Origin: Flavobacterium humidisoli
GTDB taxonomy: Bacteria; Bacteroidota; Bacteroidia; Flavobacteriales; Flavobacteriaceae
Direction of reading: 5' to 3'
DNA: 64,000 nt
NCBI RefSeq assembly: GCF_023272795.1
Contig: NZ_CP096829.1
Span: 2,170,001-2,234,000 of the forward strand
Part shown: in pieces, positions 60,851 to 64,000 of the stretch
Position numbering within the stretch: position 1 is the stretch's first letter
Layout of the letters: each line of letters starts with the position of its first letter
Program-made: the position numbers and the translations under genes
Notes under the pieces: model-generated
Databases searched by the model: none
The model's input: only the letters and a program-made list of their open reading frames with translations
Told to the model about the DNA's origin: nothing

Positions 60851-62836
60851 ATGAGAATATTCATTTTTTTATATCTATTAGTTGTCCCAACTTTATTGTT
60901 TTCGCAAGAAAAAAAAACTGCTTATAAAAATAATTTAGATATGAATACAGAATATTCAAGTGTCACTGATACCGTAAAAAAGAAAAAACAAAAGATTGCA
61001 ACAATAGATCAGTATAAAATTGTCACTTTAGAACATGATACTATTTATGCAGATACATCGCTAACGATTAAAAGTGCTTATAGACAAAATCATCTTAGAA
61101 AAGATCTTTTTGGTCTTATGGAATTTTCTAATATTGGACAACCTTTAAATACACTTCAATATAGTTTGACTAGTTTTTCTCCGTATCCTGAAATTGGTTT
61201 TAGCGGAAAGCATTCTAATTATATGCAAGCAGATCAAATAAGATATTATTCTGTTGCAACGCCGCTTACAGAATTGTTTTTTAATACTACTATAAAAAAA
61301 GGACAGAATGTAGATTCTTTCATCACATTAAATGCCTCTAAAAATCTTAATTTCTCGATTGCCTATAGAGGTTTAAGATCTGAAGGAGATTATAATAATC
61401 AATTGGTTAGTGCTGGTAATTTAAGAATCACAACCAGTTATGCGACAACTAGCAAACGATATGCGATAAATGCGCATTTTACAAATCAGGATATTTTAAA
61501 TGAGGAAAATGGTGGTATAACAAACGATGCTGATTTTGAAAGTGATAGTCAAGATTATAAAAATAGACAAAGACTGCAGGTTTATTTAACCGATGCAGAA
61601 TCATTCTTAAAAGGAAGAAGATTGTTTTTTGATCATGCTTTTAGAGTGAATCCAACTGACGGAAGTAATAATTTATACCTTACACATCAATTTAATTATG
61701 AGTATAAAGATTATGAATACAAGCAGCCAACGGTAATTTCTACAGTAACTGCAAATGATGGAACGACTAGTCGAGTGCAAAGATTTGGAGAGTCGTATGC
61801 GGCAAGCAATATTAACGATCAGACCAAATATGAAAGGCTTTATAATAAAGTTGGAGCAGCTTACGAGAATTCGCTGTTAGGTAAATTTATATTTTTTGTT
61901 GACGATTATAGGTCTAATTATAGGTATAATCGAATTATTGTTGATGCAGCTGGAAATGCCGTTCCAGACAATTTGTATTTACAGTTTAACAATTTTGGTG
62001 CTCAGTACGAATATCAGAAAAACAAATGGAATGGTCGATTTTTATATTCAAGATCAATTACCAATGAATCGCTTTCCGATTTAGACGCTAAGTTACGTTA
62101 TGATATGAGTGATGAAATTAAGTTTGATTTTAGATATCGTAACATCAATAAACTGCCAAATAACAATTATAACTTATATCAAAGTAGTTGGATTTCGTAC
62201 AATTGGTCAAATGATTTTAAAAACGAAAAAATTAATTCGCTAAGTGCAGAAATTACAACTCCTTGGCTAACAGGACAAGTTCAGTATACGGTATTAAAAG
62301 ATCATTTGTATTTTACAGATGTAGCGACAGATGCGCAAAAAGCGGCGAATATACAGATCGTTAATCCTATGCAATATGGAAATGTGATTAATTATTTAGA
62401 AATAAAAGCTAGCAGAGAATTCAAATTTGGACCTTTTGCATTAGATAATACCCTTTTGTATCAAAAAGTAGATCAATCAGATTTAGTTTTAAATGTACCT
62501 GATTTTGTAACTAGAAATACATTCTATTATTCGAATCATTTCTTTAAAAAAGCATTATTCATGCAAACGGGTCTTGTCTTTAATTATCTTACAAAATACT
62601 ACGGAGACGATTATAATCCTGTTATTGCAGAATTTTTTGTGCAGCAAGACAAGAAAATCGGTGGTTTTGCAACATTCGATTTCTTTGTGAATGCCAGAAT
62701 ACGCCAGACACGCTTTTATTTAAAAGCAGAACACTTTAATGCTTTGTTTTCACAAAGTAATTATTATTCAGCGCCTCATAATCCGTATCGTGATTTTGTA
62801 TTGCGTTTTGGGCTGGTTTGGAATTTCTTCCAATAA
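60851..62836 (+). CDS. Putative outer membrane porin (Porin_10-like)
   Basis: The ATG at 60851 gives 661 residues with a signal peptide (MRIFIFLYLLVVPTLLFSQ); a frame from 60713 would overlap the terminator. The body is a beta-barrel: alternating aromatic strands such as FSIAYRGLRSEGDYNNQLV, ITTSYATTSKRYAINAHFTNQ and FYLKAEHFNALF, ending VLRFGLVWNFFQ with an aromatic last strand. It resembles the Bacteroidota putative porin family (DUF/Porin_10), which has no characterised substrate. It follows the SusC/SusD pair but has its own promoter. Confidence 0.8.
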   Translation: MRIFIFLYLLVVPTLLFSQEKKTAYKNNLDMNTEYSSVTDTVKKKKQKIATIDQYKIVTLEHDTIYADTSLTIKSAYRQNHLRKDLFGLMEFSNIGQPLNTLQYSLTSFSPYPEIGFSGKHSNYMQADQIRYYSVATPLTELFFNTTIKKGQNVDSFITLNASKNLNFSIAYRGLRSEGDYNNQLVSAGNLRITTSYATTSKRYAINAHFTNQDILNEENGGITNDADFESDSQDYKNRQRLQVYLTDAESFLKGRRLFFDHAFRVNPTDGSNNLYLTHQFNYEYKDYEYKQPTVISTVTANDGTTSRVQRFGESYAASNINDQTKYERLYNKVGAAYENSLLGKFIFFVDDYRSNYRYNRIIVDAAGNAVPDNLYLQFNNFGAQYEYQKNKWNGRFLYSRSITNESLSDLDAKLRYDMSDEIKFDFRYRNINKLPNNNYNLYQSSWISYNWSNDFKNEKINSLSAEITTPWLTGQVQYTVLKDHLYFTDVATDAQKAANIQIVNPMQYGNVINYLEIKASREFKFGPFALDNTLLYQKVDQSDLVLNVPDFVTRNTFYYSNHFFKKALFMQTGLVFNYLTKYYGDDYNPVIAEFFVQQDKKIGGFATFDFFVNARIRQTRFYLKAEHFNALFSQSNYYSAPHNPYRDFVLRFGLVWNFFQ

Positions 62837-62883
62837 AAACTGGCTTTTTTTATTTCGAACCACTAAATAAACTTAAAATAAAA

Positions 62884-64000
62884 ATGGACTTTTCAAATAA
62901 TATTTTAGAAACAATTGGTAATACGCCATTGGTAAAACTCAACAAAATTGTTGCTGAAATTGATGCGTTAGTATTGGCAAAAGTCGAAACCTTTAATCCA
63001 GGTAATTCTGTAAAAGACAGAATGGCTGTAAAAATGATTGAAGATGCAGAGGCAGATGGCCGACTAAAACCTGGAGGAACTATTATTGAAGGAACTTCTG
63101 GAAATACAGGAATGGGTCTTGCACTTGTGGCAATTGTAAAAGGCTACAAATTAATTTGTGTAATCTCAGACAAGCAGTCTAAAGAAAAAATGGATATTCT
63201 TCGTGCTGTTGGAGCAAAAGTTGTTGTTTGTCCTACAGATGTTGAGCCTACAGATCCACGTTCCTACTATTCGGTTTCAAAACGTTTGGCAGAAGAAACT
63301 CCAAATTCTTGGTATGTAAATCAGTATGATAATATGTCAAATTCGTTGGCGCATTATGAGCAGACTGGACCTGAAATCTGGAAACAGACTGATGGAAAAA
63401 TTACACATTTTGTGGTTGGAGTAGGAACAGGAGGGACTATTTCTGGAGTTGGAAAATATTTGAAAGAGCAAAATCCAAATATTAAAATCTGGGGAATTGA
63501 CACCTATGGTTCTGTGTTCAAGAAATACCACGAAACAGGAATTTTCGACGAGAACGAAATCTACTCTTATATAACTGAAGGTATTGGAGAAGATATCCTG
63601 CCTAAGAATGTTGACTTCTCTCTAATTGATGGTTTTACAAAAGTAACCGATAAAGATGCTGCCGTCTATACTAGAAAGATTGCGCTTGAAGAAGGTATTT
63701 TTGTTGGAAATTCTGCGGGAGCTTGTATTAAAGGTCTGTTGCAGTTGAAAGAACATTTTAAACCAGATGATGTTGTTGTGGTGTTATTTCACGATTCTGG
63801 AAGCCGTTATGTTGGAAAAATGTTTAATGATGACTGGATGCGCGAGCGCGGATTCTTAGAAGAAAACATTACGAAAGCAGAAGACGTTATTAAAGATCAT
63901 ATTGATAAAGAATTAATCGTTGTTCGTACTGAAGAATTAGTTTCGCATGCAATTGAGCGTATGCGTAAATATAAGATTTCGCAAATTCCGGTTGTTGACA
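62884..64000 (+). CDS. Cystathionine beta-synthase-like PLP enzyme with CBS domain, partial
   Basis: The frame starts at 62884 and is open to the window edge: 372 codons, C-terminus missing. The fold type II core shows the PLP lysine Lys44 in NPGNSVKDRM, the substrate loop EGTSGNTGMGLA and the phosphate loop GVGTGGTISGVG. A CBS domain begins near residue 345 (KELIVVRTEELVSHAIERMRKYKISQIPVVD). This layout fits cystathionine beta-synthase of the Bacteroidota type rather than plain cysteine synthase, which lacks the CBS domain. It would condense serine (or O-acetylserine) with a thiol. It lies 47 bases after the porin gene. Confidence 0.92.
   Translation, partial: MDFSNNILETIGNTPLVKLNKIVAEIDALVLAKVETFNPGNSVKDRMAVKMIEDAEADGRLKPGGTIIEGTSGNTGMGLALVAIVKGYKLICVISDKQSKEKMDILRAVGAKVVVCPTDVEPTDPRSYYSVSKRLAEETPNSWYVNQYDNMSNSLAHYEQTGPEIWKQTDGKITHFVVGVGTGGTISGVGKYLKEQNPNIKIWGIDTYGSVFKKYHETGIFDENEIYSYITEGIGEDILPKNVDFSLIDGFTKVTDKDAAVYTRKIALEEGIFVGNSAGACIKGLLQLKEHFKPDDVVVVLFHDSGSRYVGKMFNDDWMRERGFLEENITKAEDVIKDHIDKELIVVRTEELVSHAIERMRKYKISQIPVVD

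Overview
The window looks like a chromosomal segment of a Flavobacterium-type bacterium (Bacteroidota), close in character to F. johnsoniae. The DNA is AT-rich, genes lack Shine-Dalgarno sequences, and several starts are preceded by the Bacteroidota -7 element TAnnTTTG. Proteins include SusC/SusD, a type IX secretion C-terminal sorting domain, lipoproteins with the SC lipobox, GSCFA, DUF4230, DUF5522 and the TamB/TamL pair. Products rest on motifs and family recognition by eye; no database search was run. I see no rRNA, tRNA, CRISPR array, complete insertion sequence or prophage.

Layout. 1-3187 (minus): a run of M23 peptidase, MerR regulator, LemA and two TPM-domain proteins, the last cut by the window edge. 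3465-6095: alaS. 6379-8124: an ABC exporter. 8483-18765 (plus): a lipoprotein, a GSCFA protein, the envelope pair tamB-tamL and a DUF4230 protein. 18961-21798 (minus): aromatic amino acid hydroxylase, a small secreted protein and a group III truncated haemoglobin. 22174-24591: a secreted GH30 glycosidase with lectin and sorting domains. 24671-28732 (minus): ilvA behind an isoleucine leader peptide and attenuator, a DUF4136 lipoprotein and urocanate hydratase. 29160-30325 (minus): a hydroxyacid dehydrogenase and a DUF5522 protein. 30441-33977 (plus): a small HExxH membrane protein, an ACC deaminase-like enzyme, a glucosaminidase-LysM lipoprotein and hemL.

34743-41983 is a nitrate respiration/assimilation-type operon: NarK-like transporter, membrane cytochrome-like subunit, molybdopterin oxidoreductase, four-cluster ferredoxin subunit, Tat-exported Rieske protein, a small two-helix membrane protein and a D-lactate dehydrogenase-like enzyme. 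42669-46707 (minus) holds a periplasmic VIT/vWA/TPR protein and a membrane-anchored trypsin-like protease. 47049-48883 (minus) is an AAA ATPase overlapping a PD-(D/E)XK-like nuclease, the best candidate for an undescribed defence module here. The rest is lysS, two paralogous lipoproteins with lipB, an NTF2-like protein, rnhB, a SusC/SusD pair, a putative porin and a cystathionine beta-synthase-like gene cut by the right edge.

Two features stand out. First, ilvA carries a textbook-like attenuator: a 19-residue leader with 8 Ile codons, a possible antiterminator just after its stop, and an intrinsic terminator. Second, the gaps between housekeeping genes are filled with several dispersed repeat families: AACCCGACAG terminator hairpins, about 100-bp GTCATTTCGAC palindromes, TCCCGA...TCGGGA palindromes and CACAGATT inverted repeats. 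One palindrome sits in frame inside a gene, and another repeat supplies the C-terminus of the hydroxylase.
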